From Bacteroides_E sp964528875 (GTDB lineage: Bacteria; Bacteroidota; Bacteroidia; Bacteroidales; Bacteroidaceae), in NCBI GenBank assembly GCA_964528875.1, contig CAZGUI010000017.1, positions 1-41,592 of the forward strand: a stretch of DNA of 41,592 bases. The letters are read 5' to 3'. Positions 8,340 to 16,711 of this stretch are shown one piece after another. The notes under the pieces were generated by a model. It was not told the origin of the DNA, searched no databases, and saw only the letters and a program-made list of their open reading frames with translations. Each line of letters starts with the position of its first letter. The stretch's first letter is position 1. A program made the position numbers and the translations under genes.

Positions 8340-9971
8340 ATGGCTAAAGAAATTTTATTTAATATAGAATCACGTGATCAGTTAAAGCAAGGAGTTGATG
8401 CTTTAGCAAATGCAGTAAAAGTAACATTAGGCCCTAAAGGACGTAATGTAATTATTGAAAAACAATATGGTGCTCCATCAATAACTAAAGACGGAGTAAC
8501 TGTTGCTAAAGAAATTGAACTGGAAGATACTTTTCAAAATACCGGTGCTCAATTAGTAAAAGAGGTTGCTTCAAAAACAGGAGACGATGCCGGTGATGGA
8601 ACTACAACAGCTACTGTTTTAGCTCAAGCTATAGTTAGCGAAGGTCTGAAAAACGTTACTGCGGGAGCTAATCCAATGGATTTAAAACGTGGTATTGATA
8701 AAGCGGTAGTAAAAGTTGTAGAAACTATTAGAAAACACGCTGAGACTGTTGGTGACGATTATGACAAAATAGAGCAAGTAGCTACTATTTCTGCAAACAA
8801 TGATTCTGTTATTGGTCGATTGATTGCAGATGCTATGCGTAAAGTTTCTAAAGATGGTGTAATTACTATTGAAGAAGCTAAGGGTACAGATACTACAATT
8901 GGTGTTGTTGAAGGTATGCAATTTGATAGAGGTTATTTATCTGCATATTTTGTTACTGATACAGAGAAAATGGAATGTGAAATGGAAAATCCATACATTC
9001 TAATTTATGATAAAAAGATATCTAACTTAAAAGAGTTCTTACCTATTTTAGAGCCTGCTGTTCAATCCGGACGTCCTCTATTAGTGATTGCTGAAGATGT
9101 AGATAGCGAAGCATTAACAACATTAGTTGTAAATCGCTTACGTTCTCAATTAAAAATCTGTGCAGTTAAAGCTCCCGGATTTGGAGATCGTAGAAAAGAG
9201 ATGTTAGAGGATATTGCAATCCTTACAGGTGGTGTAGTAATCAGTGAAGAGAAAGGATTAACTCTAGAGCAAGCCACTTTAGAAATGTTAGGTTCTGCAG
9301 GTAAAGTAACCATTACTAAAGATGATACTACCATTGTTAGTGGTTCAGGAGAAAAAGAGTCAATTCAAAAACGTGTAGAACAAATCAAAGCACAAATTGA
9401 AACTACAACTTCTGATTATGATAAAGAAAAACTACAAGAGCGTTTAGCTAAACTTTCCGGAGGTGTTGCTGTACTTTATGTAGGTGCTGCTTCTGAGGTT
9501 GAGATGAAAGAGAAAAAAGATAGAGTCGATGATGCCTTGAGTGCAACACGTGCTGCTATTGAAGAAGGTGTTGTTCCTGGTGGTGGTGTTACTTACATCC
9601 GTGCAATAAAAGAATTGGAAAACCTTGAAGGAGAAACTTTAGATGAAACGACAGGTATCAAAATCATCAAACGTGCCATTGAAGAACCATTGCGACAAAT
9701 TGTAGCTAATGCAGGTAAAGAAGGTGCTGTAATTGTACAAAGAGTAGCTGATTCTGAAGGAGACTTTGGATACAATGCTCGTAACGATAAATTTGAAGAT
9801 TTACGTAAAACAGGTGTTGTTGATCCAGCTAAAGTTACTCGTGTAGCTTTGGAAAATGCAGCTTCAATTGCAGGAATGTTACTAACTACAGAATGTGTTA
9901 TTGTTAATAAGAAAGAAGATACTCCAGCAATGCAAATGCCTGCAGGCGGAGGAATGGGTGGCATGATGTAA
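8340..9971 (+). CDS. groEL: Chaperonin GroEL
   Basis: The 60-kDa chaperonin subunit that forms the double-ring ATP-driven folding cage in the cytoplasm. The 543 residues match the family. ATP-site motifs VTLGPKGRNVIIEK (about 28-41) and GDGTTTATVLA (about 85-95) are present, as are apical-domain stretches such as DRGYLSAYFVTD, the conserved VPGGGVTYIRA near 411-421, and the flexible Gly/Met-rich tail GGGMGGMM. Second gene of groESL, closed by a clear terminator. Confidence 0.98.
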   Translation: MAKEILFNIESRDQLKQGVDALANAVKVTLGPKGRNVIIEKQYGAPSITKDGVTVAKEIELEDTFQNTGAQLVKEVASKTGDDAGDGTTTATVLAQAIVSEGLKNVTAGANPMDLKRGIDKAVVKVVETIRKHAETVGDDYDKIEQVATISANNDSVIGRLIADAMRKVSKDGVITIEEAKGTDTTIGVVEGMQFDRGYLSAYFVTDTEKMECEMENPYILIYDKKISNLKEFLPILEPAVQSGRPLLVIAEDVDSEALTTLVVNRLRSQLKICAVKAPGFGDRRKEMLEDIAILTGGVVISEEKGLTLEQATLEMLGSAGKVTITKDDTTIVSGSGEKESIQKRVEQIKAQIETTTSDYDKEKLQERLAKLSGGVAVLYVGAASEVEMKEKKDRVDDALSATRAAIEEGVVPGGGVTYIRAIKELENLEGETLDETTGIKIIKRAIEEPLRQIVANAGKEGAVIVQRVADSEGDFGYNARNDKFEDLRKTGVVDPAKVTRVALENAASIAGMLLTTECVIVNKKEDTPAMQMPAGGGMGGMM

Positions 9972-10030
9972 TCTTTAAGATTATTATCAGAGTCATTTAT
10001 TTGAGCTACTTTCAAATGAAAATACTTAAG

Positions 10031-10065
10031 AAAGAGAGAGTGTTAAAAGCATTCTCTCTTTTTTT
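10031..10065 (+). terminator. Rho-independent terminator after groEL
   Basis: AAAGAGAGAGTG (10031-10042) pairs with CATTCTCTCTTT (10050-10061), one G-U pair, with a seven-base loop and a T run. Confidence 0.88.
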
Positions 10066-10159
10066 ATCGAGTTGTAAAATGAGAGGATGGCCTAATGATG
10101 AGGCTTAATGTTTCTATAGGTATATGACAATCATTGATTTGAACTTATTTTAAGTTCTC

Positions 10160-10191
10160 TTTGTTATAACATGGGTTTTCAATTAACTTTG
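10160..10191 (+). promoter_or_regulatory. gmd-fcl promoter (TTTG-N20-TAACTTTG)
   Basis: A full match to the Bacteroidota promoter: TTTG at 10160-10163 and TAACTTTG at 10184-10191, 20 bases apart, 30 bases before the gmd ATG at 10222. Its position rules out the upstream ATG at 10171 as the start. A 7-bp inverted repeat, GAACTTA (10141-10147) and TAAGTTC (10151-10157), abuts the -33 element and could be an operator. Confidence 0.75.
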
Positions 10192-10221
10192 TTCAATTGT
10201 AAGAATTCAAAAAAACACAAT

Positions 10222-11292
10222 ATGAAAAAAGCATTAATATCGGGTATCACTGGACAAGATGGTTCTTTTTTAGCCGAGTTTTTATTAGAGAAAGGGTATG
10301 AAGTGCATGGAGTTCTCCGTCGCTCATCCTCTTTTAATACAGGGCGTATAGAACATTTGTATTTTGATGAGTGGATTCGCGATATGAAGAATAGTCGCTC
10401 CATACAACTACATTATGGTGATATGACTGATAGTAGTTCTTTAATTCGGATTATTCAGCAAGTTCAACCCGATGAGATATATAATTTGGCTGCTCAAAGT
10501 CATGTTAAGGTGTCCTTTGAAGTTCCGGAATACACTGCAGATACTGATGCTTTAGGTACTTTGCGTATGTTAGAGGCTGTTCGAATTCTTGGTCTTGAAA
10601 AGAAAATACGTATTTATCAAGCTTCTACTTCAGAGTTATATGGAAAGGTTCAGGAGGTTCCACAATCTGAAACCACTCCCTTTTATCCTCGTTCGCCTTA
10701 TGCTGTAGCCAAACAATATGGCTTTTGGATAACTAAAAACTATCGTGAAAGTTATAACATGTATGCGGTTAATGGAATATTGTTTAATCATGAAAGTGAG
10801 CGAAGAGGAGAGACTTTTGTTACTCGTAAAATAACGTTAGCTGCGGCAAGGATAGCTCATGGTTTGCAAAATAAGTTGTATTTAGGAAATTTGAATGCAA
10901 AAAGAGACTGGGGATACGCTAAGGATTTTGTGGAATGTATGTGGTTGATGTTGCAACAAGATACCCCGGAGGATTATGTCATTGCAACAGGTCAAATGCA
11001 TTCTGTAAGAGAGTTTTGTACCTTAGCTTTTCAAGAAGTAGGTATAGAACTGGAATGGAAAGGAAGTGGTGTGGATGAAAAAGGAGTAGATAAAGCTACT
11101 CAACGTGTACTGGTCGAGGTATCTCCAAGTTACTTTAGACCAGCAGAAGTAGATCAGCTTCAAGGTAATCCAACTAAAGCTAAAACAAATTTAGGATGGA
11201 ACCCTGTGAAAACAAGCTTTGAGGAGCTTATTCGTATCATGGTACAATATGATATGAAAAAAATAGGGCAGACTAAAAACAAAGACTTGTGA
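10222..11292 (+). CDS. gmd: GDP-mannose 4,6-dehydratase
   Basis: Converts GDP-mannose to GDP-4-keto-6-deoxymannose, the first step to GDP-L-fucose. The start is set at ATG 10222 (MKKALISGITGQDGSF), giving 356 residues; an in-frame ATG at 10171 would add 17 unrelated residues and lies in the promoter. The Rossmann motif GITGQDG is at residues 8-14. NLAAQSHVKVSF follows, then the SDR catalytic YAVAK after the STSELYGK stretch, and the GDP-sugar-binding NHESERRGETFVTRKI. Its stop overlaps the fcl start by one base (TGATG), so the two enzymes of the pathway are translationally coupled. Confidence 0.96.
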   Translation: MKKALISGITGQDGSFLAEFLLEKGYEVHGVLRRSSSFNTGRIEHLYFDEWIRDMKNSRSIQLHYGDMTDSSSLIRIIQQVQPDEIYNLAAQSHVKVSFEVPEYTADTDALGTLRMLEAVRILGLEKKIRIYQASTSELYGKVQEVPQSETTPFYPRSPYAVAKQYGFWITKNYRESYNMYAVNGILFNHESERRGETFVTRKITLAAARIAHGLQNKLYLGNLNAKRDWGYAKDFVECMWLMLQQDTPEDYVIATGQMHSVREFCTLAFQEVGIELEWKGSGVDEKGVDKATQRVLVEVSPSYFRPAEVDQLQGNPTKAKTNLGWNPVKTSFEELIRIMVQYDMKKIGQTKNKDL

Positions 11293-12371
11293 TGAAGAAG
11301 GATTCTAAAATTTATGTAGCCGGACATAGAGGCTTAGTTGGTTCAGCTTTATGGTCGGTTTTACAAAAGAAAGGATATACGCATTTAGTAGGACGAACTC
11401 ACCAAGAGCTTGATTTATTAGATAATGAGGCTGTTCGATTGTTTTTTGAAGAAGAAAAGCCTGAATATGTTTTTTTAGCAGCAGCCTATGTTGGTGGGAT
11501 AATGGCTAATAGTACATATAGAGCGGATTTTATCTATAAGAATCTACAGATACAACAAAATATAATAGGAGAGAGTTATCGTACAGGAGTTAAGAAGTTA
11601 TTGTTTTTAGGCAGTACCTGTATTTATCCTCGTGAGGCAGAGCAGCCAATTAAAGAAGACTCACTCTTGACAGGTTCTTTGGAGTATACTAATGAGCCTT
11701 ATGCTATAGCTAAGATTGCAGGATTAAAGATGTGCGAAAGTTTTAATTTGCAATATAATACAAACTATATTGCAGTAATGCCTACGAATCTATATGGCCC
11801 GAATGATAATTTTGATTTAGAAACGAGTCATGTTCTGCCGGCTATCTTACGTAAAGTTCATTTAGCGAAGTGTTTAAGTGAAGGTGCCTGGACTGCTATC
11901 CGAAAAGATTTGGATTCTTTACCTTTAAAGGATATAAATGGAGAATCTTCACAACAGAGTATTGTTCAGAAGCTAAAAGAATATGGAATAACGGCCGATA
12001 GTCTTGAATTATGGGGAACAGGAAATCCTTTGCGTGAGTTTCTGTGGAGTGAAGATATGGCTGATGCTTGTGTTTACATTATGGAAAATGTTGACTTCAA
12101 AGACACCTTTGATTCTCAACAAAAGGAGATTAGAAATTGTCATATTAATATTGGTACAGGAAGTGATTTGTCCATTAAAGATTTGGCGAAATTAATTGTT
12201 AGGACATTGGGTTATAAAGGAGAATTGCGATTTGATTCAATCAAACCCGACGGAACCTATAGGAAGCTTACAGATGTTTCCAAATTGAATGCCTTAGGGT
12301 GGAGTCATTCCATTGATATTGAGGAGGGTATATCTCGTTTATACGACTGGTATTTATCCTCTTTAAATTAG
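11292..12371 (+). CDS. fcl: GDP-L-fucose synthase
   Basis: NADPH-dependent epimerase-reductase that finishes GDP-L-fucose from the gmd product; the sugar is used on surface glycans and glycoproteins in Bacteroidales. ATG at 11292 is preferred over the GTG one codon earlier. The protein has 359 residues, longer than the roughly 315 of enteric enzymes because of an insert around residues 190-235, as is usual in this phylum. Motifs: GHRGLVGSALW at 8-18, AAAYVGGIMAN, GSTCIYPREAEQPIKE, catalytic YAIAK, and PTNLYGPNDNFD. It ends without an obvious terminator before the next promoter. Confidence 0.96.
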   Translation: MKKDSKIYVAGHRGLVGSALWSVLQKKGYTHLVGRTHQELDLLDNEAVRLFFEEEKPEYVFLAAAYVGGIMANSTYRADFIYKNLQIQQNIIGESYRTGVKKLLFLGSTCIYPREAEQPIKEDSLLTGSLEYTNEPYAIAKIAGLKMCESFNLQYNTNYIAVMPTNLYGPNDNFDLETSHVLPAILRKVHLAKCLSEGAWTAIRKDLDSLPLKDINGESSQQSIVQKLKEYGITADSLELWGTGNPLREFLWSEDMADACVYIMENVDFKDTFDSQQKEIRNCHINIGTGSDLSIKDLAKLIVRTLGYKGELRFDSIKPDGTYRKLTDVSKLNALGWSHSIDIEEGISRLYDWYLSSLN

Positions 12372-12375
12372 CCTC

Positions 12376-12416
12376 TTTGCAATTTTTGTTAATTAATGTT
12401 TGCAATTTTTGCAATT
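12376..12416 (+). repeat. Three TTTGCAATT iterons at the acyl-CoA synthetase promoter
   Basis: TTTGCAATT occurs at 12376-12384, 12399-12407 and 12408-12416. The first two extend to 13 identical bases (TTTGCAATTTTTG), 23 bases apart, about two helical turns. The second copy contains the -33 TTTG. This is consistent with a regulator-binding site, but no regulator is identified. Confidence 0.5.
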
Positions 12417-12429
12417 AGGCGTATATTTG
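12399..12429 (+). promoter_or_regulatory. Promoter of the acyl-CoA synthetase gene (TTTG-N19-TATATTTG)
   Basis: TTTG at 12399-12402 and TATATTTG at 12422-12429, 19 bases apart, a full match to the phylum consensus; the ATG is 26 bases downstream. Confidence 0.7.
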
Positions 12430-12455
12430 CTCAGTTTTAATATATATGTGCATAT

Positions 12456-14114
12456 ATGAAAGAAAGCTTTATTGCGTTTATAGAGAACAGTATTAAAAAT
12501 AACTGGGACTTAAATGCTTTGACAGATTATGACGGAGCTACACTCCAATATAGGGACGTTGCTCGCAAAATCGAAAAGGTACACATTCTTCTAGAAGAGA
12601 GTGGTGTTAAAAAAGGTGATAAAATTGCAATTTGCGGAAGAAACAGTTCTCATTGGGGAGTTACGTTTTTAGCTGTTCTGACATACGGTGCTGTAGCAGT
12701 TCCAATATTGCATGAGTTTAAATCGGATAATGTTCATCACATTGTTAATCATTCAGAAGCAAAACTTTTATTTGTTGGTGATGTTGTTTGGGAAAATCTA
12801 AACGAAAAAGCAATGCCTTTAATTGAAGGAGTTGTGTTGATGAATGATTACTCGCTTTTGATATCAAGAAGCAAGAAACTTACTTTAGCGCGTGAACATC
12901 TGAACGAACTGTTTGGAAAGAAATATCCTAAAAATTTCCGAGTAAATCATATTAATTATCATAAAGATAAACCGGAAGAATTAGCTATAATTAATTATAC
13001 CTCAGGAACAACTAGTTTTTCTAAAGGTGTGATGTTGCCCTATCGTAGCTTATGGTCTAATACTCAGTTTGGCTTTGATGTATTGGAATTACAACCCGGA
13101 GATAAAACCATATCTATATTGCCTATGGCTCATATGTATGGTATGTCTTTTGAATTCTTATATGAATTTGCAGTAGGAGCTCATGTGTTTTTCTTAACAC
13201 GTATGCCAAGCCCTAAAGTTATTTTTAAGGCTTTCAGTGAGATAAAACCCAAGATCGTGGTTTCAGTTCCACTTATCATAGAAAAGGTTATTAAAAAGAG
13301 TGTAATGCCTAAGTTGGAGACTCCAACGATGAAGTTATTATTAAAACTTCCTTTGATTAGTGATAAGATAAAAACTGCTGTAAAAGAGAAAGTATGTGAA
13401 GCCTTTGGTGGAGAGTTCCTTCAAATTATAATTGGTGGTGCTGCTTTAAATAAAGAAGTGGAGGAATTCTTGAAAATGATTGATATTCCTTATACTGTTG
13501 GTTATGGAATGACTGAATGTGGTCCAATCATTTGTTATGAAGATTGGTCTAGATTCAAGTTGGGTTCTTGTGGTAAAGCAGCCCCTCGTATGGAGGTAAA
13601 AGTTTTATCTCCCGATCCTGAAAATGTACCCGGTGAAATTGTTTGTCGTGGGCCTAATGTTATGTTAGGTTATTACAAAAACAAAGAAGCAACACAAGAA
13701 GTGGTTGATAAAGACGGATGGTTGCATACAGGAGATTTGGCTCTTATGGATGCTGAAGGAAATGTTACTATACGTGGTCGAAGTAAAAACATGCTTTTAA
13801 GTTCGAATGGACAAAACATTTATCCTGAAGAAATAGAAGATAAGTTGAATAACTTACCTTTTGTTGCAGAGAGTATTGTTGTACAACAAGGCGACATATT
13901 GGTTGCATTAATCTATCCGGATGTTGAAGATATGTTTGCACACGGATTGAGCAATTCAGATATAGAGGAAAAGATGGAGGAAAACAGAGTTGCTCTTAAT
14001 GAAATGTTACCGGCATACAGTAAAATAGCTAAAGTAAAGGTATATCCAGAAGAGTTTGAGAAAACTCCTAAAAAGAGCATCAAACGTTTCCTATATCAAG
14101 AAGCTAAAGGATAA
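12456..14114 (+). CDS. Long-chain acyl-CoA synthetase (AMP-binding)
   Basis: Adenylate-forming enzyme that activates a fatty acid with ATP and joins it to CoA. It has 552 residues. The phosphate-binding loop is YTSGTTSFSKG at 181-191, where the usual GxPKG is SFSKG. GYGMTECGP, GWLHTGDLALMD, the hinge RSKNMLLSSNGQNIYPEEIE, and the C-terminal catalytic Lys region KTPKKSIKRF are all present. The length and the missing N-terminal extension place it with FadD-like bacterial ligases; chain-length preference cannot be read. Downstream, the secreted repeat protein starts 17 bases after the stop, so the two may share a transcript. Confidence 0.9.
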   Translation: MKESFIAFIENSIKNNWDLNALTDYDGATLQYRDVARKIEKVHILLEESGVKKGDKIAICGRNSSHWGVTFLAVLTYGAVAVPILHEFKSDNVHHIVNHSEAKLLFVGDVVWENLNEKAMPLIEGVVLMNDYSLLISRSKKLTLAREHLNELFGKKYPKNFRVNHINYHKDKPEELAIINYTSGTTSFSKGVMLPYRSLWSNTQFGFDVLELQPGDKTISILPMAHMYGMSFEFLYEFAVGAHVFFLTRMPSPKVIFKAFSEIKPKIVVSVPLIIEKVIKKSVMPKLETPTMKLLLKLPLISDKIKTAVKEKVCEAFGGEFLQIIIGGAALNKEVEEFLKMIDIPYTVGYGMTECGPIICYEDWSRFKLGSCGKAAPRMEVKVLSPDPENVPGEIVCRGPNVMLGYYKNKEATQEVVDKDGWLHTGDLALMDAEGNVTIRGRSKNMLLSSNGQNIYPEEIEDKLNNLPFVAESIVVQQGDILVALIYPDVEDMFAHGLSNSDIEEKMEENRVALNEMLPAYSKIAKVKVYPEEFEKTPKKSIKRFLYQEAKG

Positions 14115-14130
14115 AAAGAAGTATAAAGCA

Positions 14131-15282
14131 ATGATGCAAAAAATAAATATATTAACAGCAGTTCTACTATTGACTGCTGTTTCTGTATTAGGACAAAAAA
14201 ATAGTAGTGCGGGTATTAATCTTTCTCTTTGGAAAAATGTAAGTACTCAAAAACATACACCTGGTAATAAAACTTACTTCAATGTGGGGTTGCTTACTCA
14301 TATGTGTGATCTAAAAGGCTTTAGTTTCAACGTTTTAGGAAGTAAAGTGAATCATAATATGAGTGGTTTGCAGTTGTCGGGTTTTGTAAATCAAGCTGTA
14401 TCAGGAGCATCAGGAGTACAGTTGTCTAGTATTACAAACATTACAGCTAGAGATTTCTCCGGTATTGGAGTTACAGGAATACTGAATTTAGTAACAGGAG
14501 ATTCCAAAGGTATCACGATTGCTGGGTTGTCTAACATCACAGGAGGGAGTCAAACAGGAGTTAGTTTAGCCGGTTTGTTGAATATGTCAGGGGAGAGAGG
14601 AACAGGAGTTAGTTTTGCCGGAATAGGAAATATTAGCCCTGTCGATTATTACGGTGTGATGCTGGGTGGATTAATTAATGTTACCGGTCAAAGTATACGT
14701 GGGGTGCAATTGGCCGGTCTATCCAATATTAATGCTATAGATATGCATGGAGTACAAATATCCCCATTCAATGTTACTGTAAAAGGTAAGGGTTTACAGT
14801 TGGGTTTAGTAAACTTTTATGCTGAAAATTTTGATGGCTTACAGTTAGGACTTGTGAATGCTAATCCCAATACACGTGTTCAATGGATGATTTATGGTGG
14901 TAGTTCTACTAAAATTAATACAGCGGCTCGTTTCAAAAATGATTTATTCTACACTATTATTGGTGTCGGTTCGCATTATTTAGATTTTGGCGATAAATTT
15001 TCAGGAGCTTTGTTCTATCGTGCAGGTATAAGCCTTCCCCTTTATAAAAATCTCTCCATAAGTGGAGATTTAGGATTTCAACACATTGAGAATTTTAAGA
15101 ATAAAGATCATGGATTTCCTAAACGTTTATATGCTTTAGAGTCTAGGGTAAACTTAGAGTATAGTTTGAACTCGAAATTAGCCTTATTTGCTACAGGAGG
15201 TTTTAGCCATAGTCGCCATTATAATCAATCACATACATATAAGAACAGAGCAATTATTGAAGCAGGTATTATTTTGTTTTAA
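14131..15282 (+). CDS. Secreted 16-residue-repeat surface protein (LA_2272-like)
   Basis: A 383-residue exported protein of unknown role. The start is placed at ATG 14131 (a second ATG follows at 14134), giving the signal peptide MMQKINILTAVLLLTAVSVLGQ; the frame stays open upstream into the acyl-CoA synthetase, but those codons are not signal-like. From about residue 78 to 240 it has some eleven consecutive repeats, the first eight exactly 16 residues long, of pattern sGVxLaGLxNhxxxxx, for example TGVSLAGLLNMSGERG and RGVQLAGLSNINAIDM. The last third looks like beta strands of an outer-membrane barrel. It resembles proteins named LA_2272-family surface repeat-containing. The regular glycines and small residues suggest a beta-solenoid, which is inference. 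Confidence 0.75.
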   Translation: MMQKINILTAVLLLTAVSVLGQKNSSAGINLSLWKNVSTQKHTPGNKTYFNVGLLTHMCDLKGFSFNVLGSKVNHNMSGLQLSGFVNQAVSGASGVQLSSITNITARDFSGIGVTGILNLVTGDSKGITIAGLSNITGGSQTGVSLAGLLNMSGERGTGVSFAGIGNISPVDYYGVMLGGLINVTGQSIRGVQLAGLSNINAIDMHGVQISPFNVTVKGKGLQLGLVNFYAENFDGLQLGLVNANPNTRVQWMIYGGSSTKINTAARFKNDLFYTIIGVGSHYLDFGDKFSGALFYRAGISLPLYKNLSISGDLGFQHIENFKNKDHGFPKRLYALESRVNLEYSLNSKLALFATGGFSHSRHYNQSHTYKNRAIIEAGIILF

Positions 15283-15318
15283 TCTTTTTGTGTCATAAAC
15301 CTGGCTATAACTTGTTGA

Positions 15319-15335
15319 GAACAGGATGTTCTTTT
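15319..15335 (+). terminator. Weak terminator-like hairpin
   Basis: GAACA (15319-15323) pairs with TGTTC (15327-15331), three-base loop, then TTTT. It is located 37 bases after the repeat-protein gene. Confidence 0.35.
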
Positions 15336-15399
15336 ATCTGTTCCGTGGAGTTAAAAGCTATGAAATACTTTTTGATAAAAAAAGTTAGTTTATTATATC

Positions 15400-15407
15400 T
15401 ATATTTG
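15400..15407 (+). promoter_or_regulatory. -7 box before the AraC-family gene
   Basis: TATATTTG matches TAnnTTTG, 35 bases before the ATG; the nearest TTTG is 25 bases upstream, longer than usual spacing. Confidence 0.4.
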
Positions 15408-15442
15408 TTGAAAAGAAAGCCTGATATATAAAACAACATTAG

Positions 15443-16327
15443 ATGAGTCGATCGTCAAATATCATGCATGAACAATTGCATTTAATAGGTGGGTCTCCTG
15501 TTAAGATAAAAAAATGTGATTATGATTACTTCAAATACCCTTACCACTTTCATATGGAATATGAGATTTCATATATAAGTAAAGGGTATGGAACACTTTA
15601 TGCTGGTAATAGTATAAATTCTTTTGAAGATGATTATCTGGTGTTGTTTGGAAGTAATTACCCTCACATGTTCAAAAGTCACTCCGATTTTTATGATCAA
15701 TCTCCTGATCTTAGAACTCATGCAATTATTATTCATTTTCAAGAAGACTTCTTAAAAGAACCACGAAAGTTTTACCCGGAGTTTAATGCCATTAATCAGC
15801 TATTGATAAATTCCAAATATGGAGCTGTTTTTGAATTAAAAGATAATGAAGAACTTAGAGAGAAAATAAAACAAATTGTTGATTCCACAGGATTAAAGCG
15901 CATTGTTGATTTGATAGATATTCTTTCTTTAATGAGTCAATCAAGCAATGTTACTTTTTTGGGTAAGCAAAAAGAGAAAGATCTATTAACTACTAAAGAT
16001 GAGCGACTGGTTAAAGTCTTAAGTAAAATCAATACGGGGTACCATAAAGAAATTCGTCTGGATGATATTGCTAAAATTGCAGGAATGAATACCTCTGCTT
16101 TTTCAAGATATTTTAAGCAGAAAACCAGTAAAACGCTAACTAGATACATCAATGAGTTACGTGTAAACTATGCTTGTGAGTTGTTATTGGAAAAGAGACT
16201 ATCTATTTCTCAAATTGCTTACGAGTGTGGCTTTAATAACATTTCAAGTTTTAACCGTCAATTTAGAAGTATAACCTCTTATAACCCATCCGATTATATT
16301 CAAAAGTTTAGTCACGGTATGATGTAA
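15443..16327 (+). CDS. AraC-family transcriptional regulator
   Basis: A 294-residue regulator. The N-terminal half has a cupin-like sensor: YPYHFHMEYEISYISKGYGTLYAG (split here as YPYHFHMEYE then ISYISKGYGT) holds the His/Glu pattern of ligand-binding AraC cupins. The C-terminal 100 residues contain two helix-turn-helix units, RLDDIAKIAGMNTSAFSRYF and LSISQIAYECGFNNISSFNR followed by the usual PSDYI. It probably responds to a small molecule such as a sugar. The target is unknown: the flanking genes are convergent glyA and the repeat protein. A cluster of 22-bp-spaced palindromes lies just downstream. Confidence 0.9.
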   Translation: MSRSSNIMHEQLHLIGGSPVKIKKCDYDYFKYPYHFHMEYEISYISKGYGTLYAGNSINSFEDDYLVLFGSNYPHMFKSHSDFYDQSPDLRTHAIIIHFQEDFLKEPRKFYPEFNAINQLLINSKYGAVFELKDNEELREKIKQIVDSTGLKRIVDLIDILSLMSQSSNVTFLGKQKEKDLLTTKDERLVKVLSKINTGYHKEIRLDDIAKIAGMNTSAFSRYFKQKTSKTLTRYINELRVNYACELLLEKRLSISQIAYECGFNNISSFNRQFRSITSYNPSDYIQKFSHGMM

Positions 16328-16465
16328 TTAGACTTATGGATGAATAGCTCTTCTTTTATTTTCTCTGACTCCTTACTCTTTTTTACTCTAAAAATGTTGT
16401 TCGTTGTGCTTTGACTTTAGTGAAAGAAATGAAGCCTTTTTTAAAGCTATAGAACCCAATCGCCT

Positions 16466-16524
16466 TCGGTCCTAGACCGAGCACCCTTCAGTCCTAGACC
16501 GACAGCCCTTCGGTCCTAGACCGA
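16466..16524. repeat. Array of three 15-bp palindromes at 22-bp spacing (locus 1)
   Basis: TCGGTCCTAGACCGA at 16466-16480, TCAGTCCTAGACCGA at 16488-16502 and TCGGTCCTAGACCGA at 16510-16524. Each has 6-bp arms (TCGGTC/GACCGA) around CTA and is separated by a 7-base spacer ending in CCCT. Copies start exactly every 22 bases. They are much richer in GC than their surroundings. A related array with inverted copies is at 37114-37194. Confidence 0.9.
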
Positions 16525-16613
16525 CTAATTCAATAAAAAAACCTTGTTTTGAGCATTTATTGGACAGTCATTTTAGAAGATCAGTTTTTGCCTATTTTTC
16601 ACTCTTTTAGGTT

Positions 16614-16650
16614 AAAAAAAGAGCTACAAATTTTTCAATTTGTAGCTCTT
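16614..16650 (-). terminator. Rho-independent terminator of glyA
   Basis: A 14-bp perfect stem (16619-16632 with 16637-16650, core AGAGCTACAAATT) with a four-base loop; on the minus strand it is followed by a run of T (16614-16620). Confidence 0.9.
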
Positions 16651-16711
16651 ATGGGTATAGTTAATCTTTAGATAACTTGTTTTTCTAAAGACTTAAAATG
16701 TCCTTTGTTTC

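Larger units (their letters stand above)
16328..16711. other. Convergent intergenic region between the araC-type gene and glyA
   Basis: A 384-bp gap that contains the three-copy palindrome array (16466-16524) and the glyA terminator (16614-16650). No reading frame of note was found in the rest. Confidence 0.6.

Noticed and set aside
10171..10173. ATG at 10171 as the start of gmd
   Set aside because: The extra 17 residues are not family-like and overlap a full promoter; the conserved N-terminus begins at 10222.
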